Assembly (NCBI GenBank): GCA_022482495.1
Contig: JAKVPA010000001.1
Coordinates: 62,001-126,000 of the forward strand
Source of the DNA: Sphaerochaeta sp.
GTDB lineage: Bacteria > Spirochaetota > Spirochaetia > Sphaerochaetales > Sphaerochaetaceae
Direction of reading: 5' to 3'
Length of the DNA stretch: 64,000 nt
In this document: piece by piece, positions 44,666 to 53,109 of the stretch
How positions within the stretch are numbered: the stretch's first letter is position 1
Layout of the letters: the number at the start of each line of letters is the position of its first letter
Notes under the pieces: model-generated
Seen by the model: only the letters and a program-made list of their open reading frames with translations
Told to the model about the DNA's origin: nothing
The model's database searches: none
Program-made: the position numbers and the translations under genes

Positions 44666-45166
44666 CTAGGGCTTTGGACGACCCATCTGGTCATCCGTGG
44701 CGACGAATGTGGCCAGACAGAGCGCGGCGGCCAAAGCGTCCGCGGCATGGTCCGGTTTGGGAATGGCGGGCAGTCCCAAGAGGATCCGCACCATCTGCTG
44801 CACCTGGTTCTTGTCGGCCGAACCCACACCGGTGATGGTCTGTTTGATCGTCATCGGACTGAACAGGCGGGCGGGAATCTGCTGCAGCGCCAGTTGATGG
44901 CACGCAGCGCCGATCACTTTCGCCACGGAAATGGCGCTGGAAATGTTCTTGGTGAAGAAAATATCCTCCATGCCACAGACATCAATCTTCTGGTCGATGA
45001 CCAGCTGTCCGATGGCATTGGCGATGGTATGGATGCGCATCTGGTCGGCCATATCCGGCGTCGTCCTGATGACACCATACGAAACAGGCCGGCGATGCTG
45101 TCCATCCGTTTCGACAACACCCCAGCCTGTCTCTGCATATCCTGGATCAATTCCCAGAATTCTCAT
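44666..45166 (-). CDS. ruvC: Holliday junction resolvase RuvC
   Basis: RuvC cleaves Holliday junctions symmetrically. The 166-residue protein keeps the catalytic acids: Asp7 in ILGIDPGYAETGWG, Glu in CGMEDIFFTKN, and the C-terminal pair in DHAADALAAALC. The start follows the yebC stop by 3 nt with GAAGAG upstream. yebC-ruvC-ruvA-ruvB is a common cluster. Confidence 0.96.
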   Translation of the reverse strand: MRILGIDPGYAETGWGVVETDGQHRRPVSYGVIRTTPDMADQMRIHTIANAIGQLVIDQKIDVCGMEDIFFTKNISSAISVAKVIGAACHQLALQQIPARLFSPMTIKQTITGVGSADKNQVQQMVRILLGLPAIPKPDHAADALAAALCLATFVATDDQMGRPKP

Positions 45167-45169
45167 CGA

Positions 45170-45913
45170 TCACTCTTCAGGATCCTCATAGTCATCAGGC
45201 AACTCAAGGTTGGTCGCCACGCTTTGCACATCATCCAGATCCTCAAGGCGTTCGACAATCTTCATCACCTTCTGCGCTTTTTCCTTGTCCAGGAGAATGG
45301 TTTGGTCAGCGATTTTCTCGATCTCACCGCTTTCCTGTTGGAAACCAGCTTTCTCCATCGCCGCCTGCACGGCAGGGAAATCCGCCGGAGACGTGGTCAC
45401 CTCGATGACACCGTCATTGGTGACGACATCCTCGGCTCCCGCTTCCAACGCGGCTTCCATGATCTGGTCTTCGGTGTATTTGGACGCATCGTATTCCAGA
45501 ATGCCTTTCGTCTTGAACAGATAGGAAACGGAACCGGTGGATCCCAACGAGCCACCGTTTTTGGTCAACGTGGAACGAACATCACTGGCGGTCCGGTTCT
45601 TGTTGTCCGTCAAGGCATCGATGATGATGGCAATTCCACCAGGAGCATATCCCTCGTAGGTAAGCTCAAAGAACTCCGTGTTCCCAAGCTCTCCGGATCC
45701 CTTCTTGATCGCCCGCTCGATGTTGTCTTTGGGCATGTTCTCCAGCCTCGCCTTCAGGATGGCGGTGCGGAGAGCCGCATTGGATTCAGGATCAGATCCG
45801 TTCTTCGCCGCGACGGAGATCTCTTTGATCAGCTTCGTGAACTTCTGGCCGCGCTTTGCATCAGCGATTCCTTTTTTGTGTTTGATGGTAGACCATTTGC
45901 TATGGCCGGACAT
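45170..45913 (-). CDS. yebC: YebC/TACO1 family protein
   Basis: YebC proteins are linked to relief of ribosome stalling at proline-rich stretches; older work describes DNA-binding regulators. The 247-residue protein begins with the hallmark MSGHSKWSTIKHKKG and has AKNGSDPESNAALRTAI, then YEGYAPGGIAIIIDALTDN, matching the conserved core. AGAGGT precedes the ATG at 6 nt. It is the first gene of the ruv cluster, with a candidate promoter upstream. Confidence 0.93.
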   Translation of the reverse strand: MSGHSKWSTIKHKKGIADAKRGQKFTKLIKEISVAAKNGSDPESNAALRTAILKARLENMPKDNIERAIKKGSGELGNTEFFELTYEGYAPGGIAIIIDALTDNKNRTASDVRSTLTKNGGSLGSTGSVSYLFKTKGILEYDASKYTEDQIMEAALEAGAEDVVTNDGVIEVTTSPADFPAVQAAMEKAGFQQESGEIEKIADQTILLDKEKAQKVMKIVERLEDLDDVQSVATNLELPDDYEDPEE

Positions 45914-45972
45914 GTTTGGACCTCTTTCTTAGGTAAAGATTCGTATTTCGTGAAAAAACTAGCAACTAAAGT

Positions 45973-46002
45973 AACGTAGCATAAGAAGGGAAAACCGGTC
46001 AA
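45973..46002 (-). promoter_or_regulatory. Candidate promoter of yebC-ruvCAB-queA
   Basis: On the minus strand TTGACC (46002-45997) and TACGTT (45978-45973) are 18 nt apart. TACGTT is the same -10 sequence seen for lepB. The leader would be about 50 nt and includes a good Shine-Dalgarno, unlike the predicted leaderless starts. Confidence 0.35.
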
Positions 46003-46014
46003 GGGGAAACAGGC

Positions 46015-47145
46015 CTACAACATCATCGCAAGGCGCAATATCACCTCATCCAGCACCATCATCCCTTGTTCTGACAATGAAAAAGCCTGATCGTTGTCAT
46101 GAAACCACTCCAAAGGGAGAGCGCGGATCACGGAATGGAACATCCCGTCGAACGACTGATGGAACCGCGCTTCAAACCGCTGTTTGTCGATGCCCCAGAT
46201 GGTGCGCAGGTTGGTCAGCAGGAACTCTTCCATCTCCTCCGCCCCAGTCAACTTCCTCTCTTTATATCCCGATCCCACCTTGCCATGGGCGAAGGCTGAA
46301 AGATTCTGCGTGTTGCTCACTTCAGTAAACCCTTGGGGGAGCTGGAGACGGGACGCCGCATGGCTGCCTAACCCCAGATACGGCTGCAGACGCCAATAGC
46401 GGAGATTGTGCTGGCAGAACGCCCCATCCCGGGCGAAGTTGGAAACCTCGTAATGTACAAACCCTTTCTCCTTCAGATGATTCCAGACGGCAAACAGCAT
46501 GTCCGCCTGCAGGTGTCCGTCCGGCATCCGCATCTCCCCCGCCCTCACCCTTCGGGCAAGCGCGGTCTTTGGTTCCAGGGTAAGGCTGTAGACGGACAGA
46601 TGATCAGGATCGGAGACGGCAAGCAGTTGGTCGATGTCATCCGTCGCATCGGCAATCGTCTCCGTCGGGATGCAGGTGATCAGATCAAAATTCACCTGGA
46701 TGCCATAGGAAGCTTTCAAATTCATCAACCGCGCGATGCCACGCTCGTTCGTTTTCCTGTCACTGTTTCGCCCAAGCAAAGAAAGAAAGTCGGGACGCAT
46801 GCTCTGGATCCCCATGCTGACCCTGCTGACAAGGCCTTCGGCGAACAGCGGTTCGTACCGCTCCTCCAACGACTCAGGATTCATCTCCACCGTCGTCTCC
46901 CTGCTGGGGCCCGCGGCTTTGAGAAGGGATGCGATCTCTTCCGAGGGAAGACAGAACGGATTCCCCCCTCCCAGGAAGATCGTATCAAACGGACCATACT
47001 TCTTGACGGATTCCTCAATCTCCCGTCGTAACCTTTCGATATAAGGCGTGTGGAGATCTTTCCATGTACCGTATTCCTCACTGTAGAAAGCGCAGTACGC
47101 GCACCAACGGGTGCAGAACGGAAGATGGAGGTACAGACTGGTCAT
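46015..47145 (-). CDS. hemW: HemW-like radical SAM protein
   Basis: HemW is a radical SAM protein related to coproporphyrinogen oxidase HemN and is described as a heme chaperone. The 376-residue protein has the cluster motif in PFCTRWCAYCAF (three Cys), SAM-binding TIFLGGGNP (usually GGGTP), EMNPESL and SMGIQSM. The HemW-type C-terminal domain starts near HYEVSNFARDGAFCQHNLRYW. No heme synthesis genes are visible, so the substrate is uncertain. The ATG overlaps the lepB stop. Confidence 0.88.
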   Translation of the reverse strand: MTSLYLHLPFCTRWCAYCAFYSEEYGTWKDLHTPYIERLRREIEESVKKYGPFDTIFLGGGNPFCLPSEEIASLLKAAGPSRETTVEMNPESLEERYEPLFAEGLVSRVSMGIQSMRPDFLSLLGRNSDRKTNERGIARLMNLKASYGIQVNFDLITCIPTETIADATDDIDQLLAVSDPDHLSVYSLTLEPKTALARRVRAGEMRMPDGHLQADMLFAVWNHLKEKGFVHYEVSNFARDGAFCQHNLRYWRLQPYLGLGSHAASRLQLPQGFTEVSNTQNLSAFAHGKVGSGYKERKLTGAEEMEEFLLTNLRTIWGIDKQRFEARFHQSFDGMFHSVIRALPLEWFHDNDQAFSLSEQGMMVLDEVILRLAMML

Positions 47146-48143
47146 TTGTTTCCGAGATACGAGATGCGGGAGAGCGGCCAGAAGCGGAACAGGACACGTC
47201 CGTTGACATTCTTCTGCCAGACCGGTCCGAAGTACCGTCCGTCCCTGCTGTTGTCACGGTTGTCGCCCAGCGGCAACACCTGGCCTTTCCCGACGTACAG
47301 CCCTTCCTGGTACACGGCGCTCGCCGAACGTGCTGCACTGTCACTGGGATCAAACAGCGTTTTTGTGCGGCTGCGGGCCGCTTCGAACTGATACATGTCT
47401 TCAGGATATCGGGTGTTCTGCAACGTGCCATAGGCGGAGGCGAGATAGCCGGGTGTCTGTTTCACCCCAAGTTCCTGGTAGGCGTACAACGCACCCCACG
47501 CCTTGATGCCTTCGTACTGTCCTTCATCAAGGGATCGGATCGGAGCCTCGGAAAGACCGTTTTCCTTTCGAAAGGAATTTTCCGTCTGGAACGTGGTGGA
47601 TCCAGCTTTGCGGATCATCACGTTCCCTTCGTTGAAACGGATCACTTCTTCCGGGAAACCCACGGCGCGCTTGACCAGAAGGCGCTCCGCCACCGATCCA
47701 TCCTCGTTGCGGTCGATGTTCACCAACGTGAACGTACCGCTGTAGATGAACTGGGAGAGCACATTGAAGAACACGCCCTTGTTTGGGTATTCCGGATTAT
47801 AAAAGGTAATGATGTTGTCCCGATGGACCATCCGGTTTTTGGTGCCGATCTTCCTGCCGGCGGAATACAATTCCAACCCATAGCTGTTCTTCCCGACGAA
47901 CACCCTGTCCCCGATCTCCAATGTGTGGACCATTGAGGGGGAAGGGATGACAAACAGCTGGAACAGATACTGGTTGATCAGAATCACCACCACGATGGCG
48001 AACAGCAACGCGTCCAACCAGGAAAGCAACTCACCGACAAACGTACGGGGCTTTTGATTGGCTTTCTGGTATGCCTTGCGCGCTTTGCGCAACGTGAGGT
48101 ACGTTTCCGTCTTGGTCTGGATGACGAGCAGGAACTTGTTCAT
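47142..48143 (-). CDS. lepB: Signal peptidase I
   Basis: LepB cleaves signal peptides of exported proteins at the outer face of the inner membrane. The 333-residue protein has a basic cytoplasmic segment of about 45 residues and one membrane helix (about 47-66, LLFAIVVVILINQYLFQLFV, 20 residues). The catalytic Ser sits in IPSPSMVHTL and the general-base Lys in LLVKRAVGFP. The S26 signature GDNRDNSRDGRYFG follows. An insertion of about 100 residues lies between the last two motifs. The ATG at 48143 has no Shine-Dalgarno; TACGTT ends 7 nt upstream. hemW follows by ATGA. Confidence 0.93.
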   Translation of the reverse strand: MNKFLLVIQTKTETYLTLRKARKAYQKANQKPRTFVGELLSWLDALLFAIVVVILINQYLFQLFVIPSPSMVHTLEIGDRVFVGKNSYGLELYSAGRKIGTKNRMVHRDNIITFYNPEYPNKGVFFNVLSQFIYSGTFTLVNIDRNEDGSVAERLLVKRAVGFPEEVIRFNEGNVMIRKAGSTTFQTENSFRKENGLSEAPIRSLDEGQYEGIKAWGALYAYQELGVKQTPGYLASAYGTLQNTRYPEDMYQFEAARSRTKTLFDPSDSAARSASAVYQEGLYVGKGQVLPLGDNRDNSRDGRYFGPVWQKNVNGRVLFRFWPLSRISYLGNK

Positions 48144-48150
48144 ACATCGG

Positions 48151-48179
48151 AACGTAGCACAACCAGCCGCAGTTGACAA
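48151..48179 (-). promoter_or_regulatory. lepB promoter, predicted leaderless, sharing its -35 element
   Basis: On the minus strand TTGTCA (48179-48174) and TACGTT (48156-48151) are 17 nt apart, and the ATG follows after 7 nt. The -35 hexamer overlaps that of the opposite promoter on five of six bases. Confidence 0.65.
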
Positions 48180-48201
48180 GCGTATGGGCAACAAGTACTT
48201 T
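48173..48201 (+). promoter_or_regulatory. Promoter of the FGE-like gene, near-leaderless, sharing its -35 element
   Basis: A consensus TTGACA (48173-48178) is followed after 17 nt by TACTTT (48196-48201). The ATG comes 9 nt later, leaving a 5' leader of about 0-3 nt and no Shine-Dalgarno. Confidence 0.7.
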
Positions 48202-48210
48202 AGAGTCACT

Positions 48211-49650
48211 ATGAAGCACCCAGCTGAACTCCCTGAAGTCGACCCTGTCCATCTCAAACCATTTTTGGGAATGCAGCCGGGCCTGTATCTGTTGATCCTC
48301 TACCTTCTTCTCATCGCCGCGGTGCTCTTTGTGATCGGGTTCCTGCCGGGGGTTGTCCGCGGTGGGCGGTATGTCACGTTCCAAGGTACGCTCTCTGACA
48401 GCGGCGTGTACGTGGATGACATCTATCTCGGATCCACCGATTACCAGTATTTCATTGGCTCGGGAACGCATCAGATTACCGTGAGGAAAGCGGATATCGT
48501 AGTGACGCGCATCAACCTTTCCATCGACCATCCGGTGTTCTTCACCTGGCTGTTCCATCGCACCAGAAGGGTGGACCTTCCCATCACTGAAACGCTCAGC
48601 CAAGCGGAAAAACAAGCCATCATCCGTTTCGACCTTGAAGAAATCGCCCGGTACAGCGCCATCACGACGTTTGACAGCGTGACGGTCTACCCTCCCCTGT
48701 TCGCCAACCTCCAGACGGATGTGGAAGAATTGGGAATCGATCCCTCGGTCTATGGTCTGGCTGGCGCCTACATCACCAGCAATGAGATGTATCAGGACGC
48801 AAAGTCCGTCACCACGGATGACACGCTGTTCATCAAGGAACTCTCCGTGGCCGGCACGTTGTTTGGAGAAGAGGCGAGCAATGGAATGGCAGGAGAACCG
48901 GCGGTCCTCACCGAGACGGACCGCAAACGGGTTTCGCTGGATGCGGGGGACTTCACCATTGACGGCATCGCCTACCAATCCGCCACGTTCGTCATGGGCG
49001 GGGAAACAAAGGCTTCCTATCCCGATGTCAACCAGGCGGGTGTGACGCTGGATGTTCCTTCGTTCGCCATCGCGACGCTTCCCGTCTCCCAATGGCTATG
49101 GGCGCGATTCATACAGGACAACCCAACGTGGGCCAAGACCAATGTCAAGGAACTGTCGGAGCAAGGTTACGTGGATGAAAACTACCTGGCTTCCTTGACG
49201 TTAACCACTGCATTCTCCCCGACGGGAAGACCGGTGTACAACATCAGTTACTCCGCGGCGCAGGCGTTCTGCCAGTGGCTTTCCCTTCTGACCGGGAAAG
49301 AAGTGTTCCTTCCCAGTGAGGCACAGTGGAGCCTTGCGGCGCAAGGAGTTACCGATTACCGGCAGACATTGACGCTGGATGATGATGGCTCGACTACCCC
49401 CTCTTCCCTGCTTGGGGGCGTGTGGGAATTGACGGATACCCGCTACATTCCCCTTTCCCGTCTCTGTGGGTACACGGAAATCCACCAGCTTGCCGACCGC
49501 TGGAATATGGATGGGGATGTGATCGTCAAAGGCGGAAGTTATCTGAACAGTGGCATCACGGCATCCCAGGTCGGTGTCGTACGGCGTGAAGCGTGCGGAG
49601 ACCAACTGGGAGTGCGCATCGCATGGACGGTGGACAATGGGAAAAATTGA
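48211..49650 (+). CDS. Membrane protein with formylglycine-generating-enzyme-like domain
   Basis: The 479-residue protein has a short cytoplasmic N-terminus, one membrane helix (about residues 25-46, YLLILYLLLIAAVLFVIGFL, 20 residues), and a PEGA-like beta domain (about 52-130, GVYVDDIYLGSTDY). A C-terminal FGE/SUMF1-type fold (about 280-479) shows LPVSQWLWARFIQDNP, SAAQAFCQWLSLLTG, LPSEAQWSLAAQG and VKGGSYLNS. Catalytic FGE uses two conserved cysteines; near the C-terminus only REACGDQLGVRI is seen, so enzymatic activity is doubtful. It may be a ligand-binding or envelope protein. The ATG at 48211 is set by the promoter; an ATG at 48184 is alternative. It overlaps smpB by 14 nt. Confidence 0.7.
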   Translation: MKHPAELPEVDPVHLKPFLGMQPGLYLLILYLLLIAAVLFVIGFLPGVVRGGRYVTFQGTLSDSGVYVDDIYLGSTDYQYFIGSGTHQITVRKADIVVTRINLSIDHPVFFTWLFHRTRRVDLPITETLSQAEKQAIIRFDLEEIARYSAITTFDSVTVYPPLFANLQTDVEELGIDPSVYGLAGAYITSNEMYQDAKSVTTDDTLFIKELSVAGTLFGEEASNGMAGEPAVLTETDRKRVSLDAGDFTIDGIAYQSATFVMGGETKASYPDVNQAGVTLDVPSFAIATLPVSQWLWARFIQDNPTWAKTNVKELSEQGYVDENYLASLTLTTAFSPTGRPVYNISYSAAQAFCQWLSLLTGKEVFLPSEAQWSLAAQGVTDYRQTLTLDDDGSTTPSSLLGGVWELTDTRYIPLSRLCGYTEIHQLADRWNMDGDVIVKGGSYLNSGITASQVGVVRREACGDQLGVRIAWTVDNGKN

Positions 49651-50110
49651 CAAAAACGAGTTCAAGTTCTTGCAGAAGAACAAGAAAGCATATTTCAACT
49701 ATGAGATCGTGGAAGATCTGGAATGTGGCATTTCTTTGGAAGGAACCGAAGTGAAATCCATCCGGGAAGGACGGTTTTCGTTTGGTGACAGCTATATCAC
49801 GGCGGATGAACACGGCCTGAAGTTGATCGGTTTCACCATCCAACCGTACACGCATGGGAACATCAACAACCATGAACCTACCAGAACCCGGAGGCTGCTT
49901 GCCCATAAGATGGAGATCAAGCACCTCAGACGCAAAGTGGATGAGCGTGGTTTCACGCTCGTTCCGCTGGAAGTCTACCTGAAAGGGAATTTGGTGAAAA
50001 TGAAGATCGCCCTCTGCCGCGGCAAGAATGTCCGCGACAAGAAGGAAACGATCAAAGCCCGCGACATGGAGCGAGACACCCGTCGCGAGCTGAAACAACT
50101 GCAGTACTGA
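49637..50110 (+). CDS. smpB: SsrA-binding protein SmpB
   Basis: SmpB works with tmRNA to rescue stalled ribosomes. The 157-residue protein has the typical OB-fold: KKAYFNYEIVEDLECGISL, GTEVKSIREGRFSFGDSYI, then NNHEPTRTRRLLAHKMEI and VPLEVYLKGNLVKMKIALCRG (partly quoted). It ends with a basic helix KKETIKARDMERDTRRELK. GGTGGA lies upstream of the ATG at 49637. The stop abuts the fadD stop in a TGATCA palindrome. No ssrA gene is in the window. Confidence 0.96.
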   Translation: MGKIDKNEFKFLQKNKKAYFNYEIVEDLECGISLEGTEVKSIREGRFSFGDSYITADEHGLKLIGFTIQPYTHGNINNHEPTRTRRLLAHKMEIKHLRRKVDERGFTLVPLEVYLKGNLVKMKIALCRGKNVRDKKETIKARDMERDTRRELKQLQY

Positions 50111-51862
50111 TCAATCGCCGTACATCTTGTGGACCAGGAACCGTTTGACCTTCTTGGTGGAGGTCAGCGGAAGCGGTTCATAGGTAACCAACACCCGGGT
50201 GATCTTCTTGTACGACTGGAGATCCCGGTTCACTTCCTCGACGATATCCTCCATGTGCTTCTGGATCACCTTCTCCCACGAATCAGGATTGGCTTCCTTG
50301 GTTGCCTTGGTATACGCTGCGGATGGGTAGATGATGGCACGGATGCCTTCGCTCTTCGTCTCCTTGTCGATCAGATAACTGGTCACGCAGATGGTATCAA
50401 TATCATCGTACAGCTGGAAATGATCCTCGATCTCCTCGGGGAAGACGTTCTTGCCGCCTTCGGTGACGATGATGTTCTTCGCCCGTCCGGTAAGGAACAG
50501 ATAGGATTCGTCATCCTGGTGTCCGACGTCCCCGGTGTTCAGCCAGCCATCGTCAGAGAGCACTTCCTTGGTGGCTTCCTCGTTATGGTAGTACCCCTGC
50601 ATGATGTTCGGTCCCTTGATGTAGATCAGGCCGTTTCCATCTGAATCAGGATCCACGATCTTCACCTCTTCCTGCAGGAACTTGGTTCCCACGGATGTTT
50701 CCTTGTAATGCCAGGGTGGATTGAGATGGGTGATGGGGCTTGCCTCGGTAAGTCCATATCCCTGAACAAAATCAATACCGAGCTGGTTGAAATGGCGCAA
50801 GGTGGAAGCAGGAAGCGGCCCTGCTCCGCAGATGCAGATCCGGTTGGTGTCCAACGAAAGTTTTGCAAGAAGTCCTTTGAACATTTTCTTTCCGATATTG
50901 ACGCCAAACATCTTCTTCACCAAGCCGGAGAAACCCATCAAGAACCGCACCACACCGTAGACGACGATGCCTTTCTTCCGGATGCCAGAGAGCAACGCGC
51001 CAATCATTTTGTTGAACAGCATCGGCACACCAAGGAACATCGTCACCTTCCCCTCATGCAGTTCCTTCAGCATGATGCTGACGATGAGCCGTTTGCCGAA
51101 CACGCAAGAAGCCCCCACCGACCAGGTCTCAAAGAAGACAGCAACCATGGTGTATGCGTGATGAATGGGAAGAATCGCGTAGAATACATCCGATTCATAC
51201 AACGGCATGTAATACGTACAGATGAAGGTATCGGAGATCAGGTTGCGATGGCTCAGCATGACGCCCTTGGGAGTACCCGTCGTACCGCTGGTGAACAGGA
51301 TGGCTGCGGTATCCGTCTCCACTGCCTTTTCACGAGGCAGATTCTCCTTCTCGATGCAATCAAATACATAGGGATGGTCAGGATCCCCTTTTTCCAAGGA
51401 GAACTTTCCTTTCAACCCTACCTTGCCATCCTTGTCGATGTCGTTGATCCGTTCCTTGTCGATGAACAGATAGGAAACTCCAGCGAACGCCATGAGCTTC
51501 TCCATCTCATCATCATGCAACGCATAATCCAGCGGCACGATGATCGCGCCACTATAGGCGATGCCAAGATAGGCGATGGCCCATTGCGGACTGTTTTTTC
51601 CGGAAACGGCGACTTTGTCACCTTTCTTAACTCCAAGCTTCACCAGGTAGTTGCCTATTGCGGTCACCAGTTCGTGCACTTGGGTGTAATCGTATTCCTC
51701 TTTTTCGGGAATGATGGACGTGAAGCATTTGTTGTGTGGAAACCTTTTGGTACTCAGGTCAAAAAGCTCTGGAATGGTCGGCCACTCCCCTTGGAAATCC
51801 GTTCCTCGGTATTGGTCCAACACTTTCCAAGGGTAGACATCCTTATATTTGTTTTTGGCCAT
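50111..51862 (-). CDS. AMP-binding long-chain acyl-CoA synthetase-like protein
   Basis: The protein activates a carboxylic acid with ATP and transfers it to CoA, or to another thiol. The 583-residue product has all ANL family motifs: ILFTSGTTGTPKGVMLSHRN (A3, 20 residues), GYGLTEASPI (A5), GWLNTGDVGHQDDESY (A7), GRAKNIIVTEGGKNVFPEEI (A8, 20 residues) and STKKVKRFLVH with the A10 lysine. No signal peptide is visible. GAGGAG is 9 nt before the ATG. The substrate is inferred from overall similarity to FadD-type enzymes; medium- or branched-chain acids are possible. It stands alone on its strand. Confidence 0.88.
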   Translation of the reverse strand: MAKNKYKDVYPWKVLDQYRGTDFQGEWPTIPELFDLSTKRFPHNKCFTSIIPEKEEYDYTQVHELVTAIGNYLVKLGVKKGDKVAVSGKNSPQWAIAYLGIAYSGAIIVPLDYALHDDEMEKLMAFAGVSYLFIDKERINDIDKDGKVGLKGKFSLEKGDPDHPYVFDCIEKENLPREKAVETDTAAILFTSGTTGTPKGVMLSHRNLISDTFICTYYMPLYESDVFYAILPIHHAYTMVAVFFETWSVGASCVFGKRLIVSIMLKELHEGKVTMFLGVPMLFNKMIGALLSGIRKKGIVVYGVVRFLMGFSGLVKKMFGVNIGKKMFKGLLAKLSLDTNRICICGAGPLPASTLRHFNQLGIDFVQGYGLTEASPITHLNPPWHYKETSVGTKFLQEEVKIVDPDSDGNGLIYIKGPNIMQGYYHNEEATKEVLSDDGWLNTGDVGHQDDESYLFLTGRAKNIIVTEGGKNVFPEEIEDHFQLYDDIDTICVTSYLIDKETKSEGIRAIIYPSAAYTKATKEANPDSWEKVIQKHMEDIVEEVNRDLQSYKKITRVLVTYEPLPLTSTKKVKRFLVHKMYGD

Positions 51863-52362
51863 ATACTAGTTCTCCTCTTTCTCGCAAAACCTGTAAATAA
51901 CTTCGTGGATTCAAGAAAATGATATGAATTTACTAGTCATAAAACGAACAGTATACCAGTTTGCCTAATTATGCAAGAAGTGGGTGTTTTCTTGTGGTTC
52001 GTCATTCCTATTGGCCAGCATAACTCGTCGGTATACATGATTGTTCCTTGCATCCATGAAAACCTGAACACCCCAATCTCCCACCATACAGAAACGGTCA
52101 GAGGCTCAAAGCATCCCTTGAAGGTGTCATTGGGGAAAGGGATAAAGTGAAGCATCCTCAACGAAAGAATGAGGAAGAATCAGTCTGGCACGTTTTCTCC
52201 TCTCCTGCCGATAGGAAGATAAGGTGCAAAAACCATCATGACGCAACGAACCTCTGATCGTTGCGTTCAGAATTGCCGTGTTGATGATTCCGGTCCATTT
52301 CATGAATCGGGTGATTTCAAAGCAAATGGCAGGCGTGGTACTCTTCAAGGAAGAAGGGTTGC
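51863..52362 (-). other. Intergenic region between mgtC and the acyl-CoA synthetase gene
   Basis: This 500-nt stretch holds no gene I can support. Near 51930-51990 minus-strand elements TTGCAT and TATACT could form a promoter for the downstream acyl-CoA synthetase gene, with 15-nt spacing. Short frames such as 52366-52127 and 52161-51937 show no recognisable protein and no ribosome-binding site. The hairpin at 52241-52266 is listed separately. Confidence 0.5.
52241..52266 (-). terminator. Hairpin downstream of mgtC, possible terminator
   Basis: ACGCAACGA (52241-52249) pairs perfectly with TCGTTGCGT (52258-52266) around an 8-nt loop. On the minus strand five Us follow only after an 8-nt gap. 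It lies about 97 nt after the mgtC stop, so it may end that transcript, though the spacing is not ideal. Confidence 0.4.
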
Positions 52363-53064
52363 TCAATACTCTTCGATCAAAATGATTCCCTCACAGGTCT
52401 GCATTTGTTCCAGAACCTGGGCATGGGTAAGATTCTTCTTGTATGAGATGGTAAGCAACACGGATTGGGTGGCTGCGGATTGGCTTGCGGTATCGAAGTC
52501 ATCGATGCTGAACTGTTTTTCCTTACACATCTTCAAGAACGGAGTAAGGTCATTCATTGAGCGAAACAGAATGAATACATGGACTGTTTTCGCTTTCATG
52601 ATGAACCGGTGTTCAAAGTGTTCCATTACCGTCATGCAGAAGAAGATTGCGGCACAGGTTATCAAAGCTCCATAAATGAATCCCGCCCCGATGGCCAGGC
52701 CAAGACATGCAGACGCCCAAAGTCCGGCAGCAGTCGTCAGTCCTTTGATCTGGCGATAGCCGGTGAACAGGATTGTCCCCGCACCGAGGAAACCGATGCC
52801 ACTGACGACCTGCGCTCCGAGCCGGGTGATATCCGTCTGCCCTATTTCCGCCGCGATGTACTGGCTTGTCATGATGGTGAGCGCCGCCCCCAGAGAAACA
52901 AGCATGTACGTCCTCACTCCGGCGGGTCTCCGTTTCCGAGTGCGTTGCAAACCAAGAATTCCACTGCACACTAAGGCAAACAATACTTTGACAATGACCG
53001 TACCCGTGGTTAAGTGCGCCATATTCATTCCAAAAAACACATTCGGTACAGAAACTACCATCAT
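52363..53064 (-). CDS. MgtC/SapB family membrane protein
   Basis: MgtC-type proteins are inner-membrane proteins linked to growth at low magnesium. The 233-residue protein has four or five N-terminal helices with family landmarks: GILGLQRTRKRRPAGVRTYM (20 residues), ITRLGAQVVSGIGFLGAGTI (20 residues) and TTAAGLWASACLGLAIGAG. An ACT-like cytoplasmic domain (about 155-233) follows. GGAGG lies 8 nt before the ATG, with a downstream in-frame ATG (Met13) possible. No magnesium riboswitch or leader peptide is evident in the short leader. It borders the AT-rich island. Confidence 0.88.
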   Translation of the reverse strand: MMVVSVPNVFFGMNMAHLTTGTVIVKVLFALVCSGILGLQRTRKRRPAGVRTYMLVSLGAALTIMTSQYIAAEIGQTDITRLGAQVVSGIGFLGAGTILFTGYRQIKGLTTAAGLWASACLGLAIGAGFIYGALITCAAIFFCMTVMEHFEHRFIMKAKTVHVFILFRSMNDLTPFLKMCKEKQFSIDDFDTASQSAATQSVLLTISYKKNLTHAQVLEQMQTCEGIILIEEY

Positions 53065-53100
53065 AGGGCTTTCCCTCCTTCGTCACTGAAAGTGGCAGTA

Positions 53101-53109
53101 ATCATACCA
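53101..53109 (-). promoter_or_regulatory. Extended -10 promoter of mgtC
   Basis: On the minus strand TGGTATGAT (53109-53101) is an extended -10 element. The -35 position (TGGTAA, 17 nt upstream) is weak, as is common with extended -10 promoters. The leader is about 30 nt and has GGAGG. Confidence 0.45.

Noticed and set aside
51937-52366. Two short minus-strand frames between mgtC and the acyl-CoA synthetase gene
   Set aside because: No ribosome-binding site, no family resemblance and odd composition.
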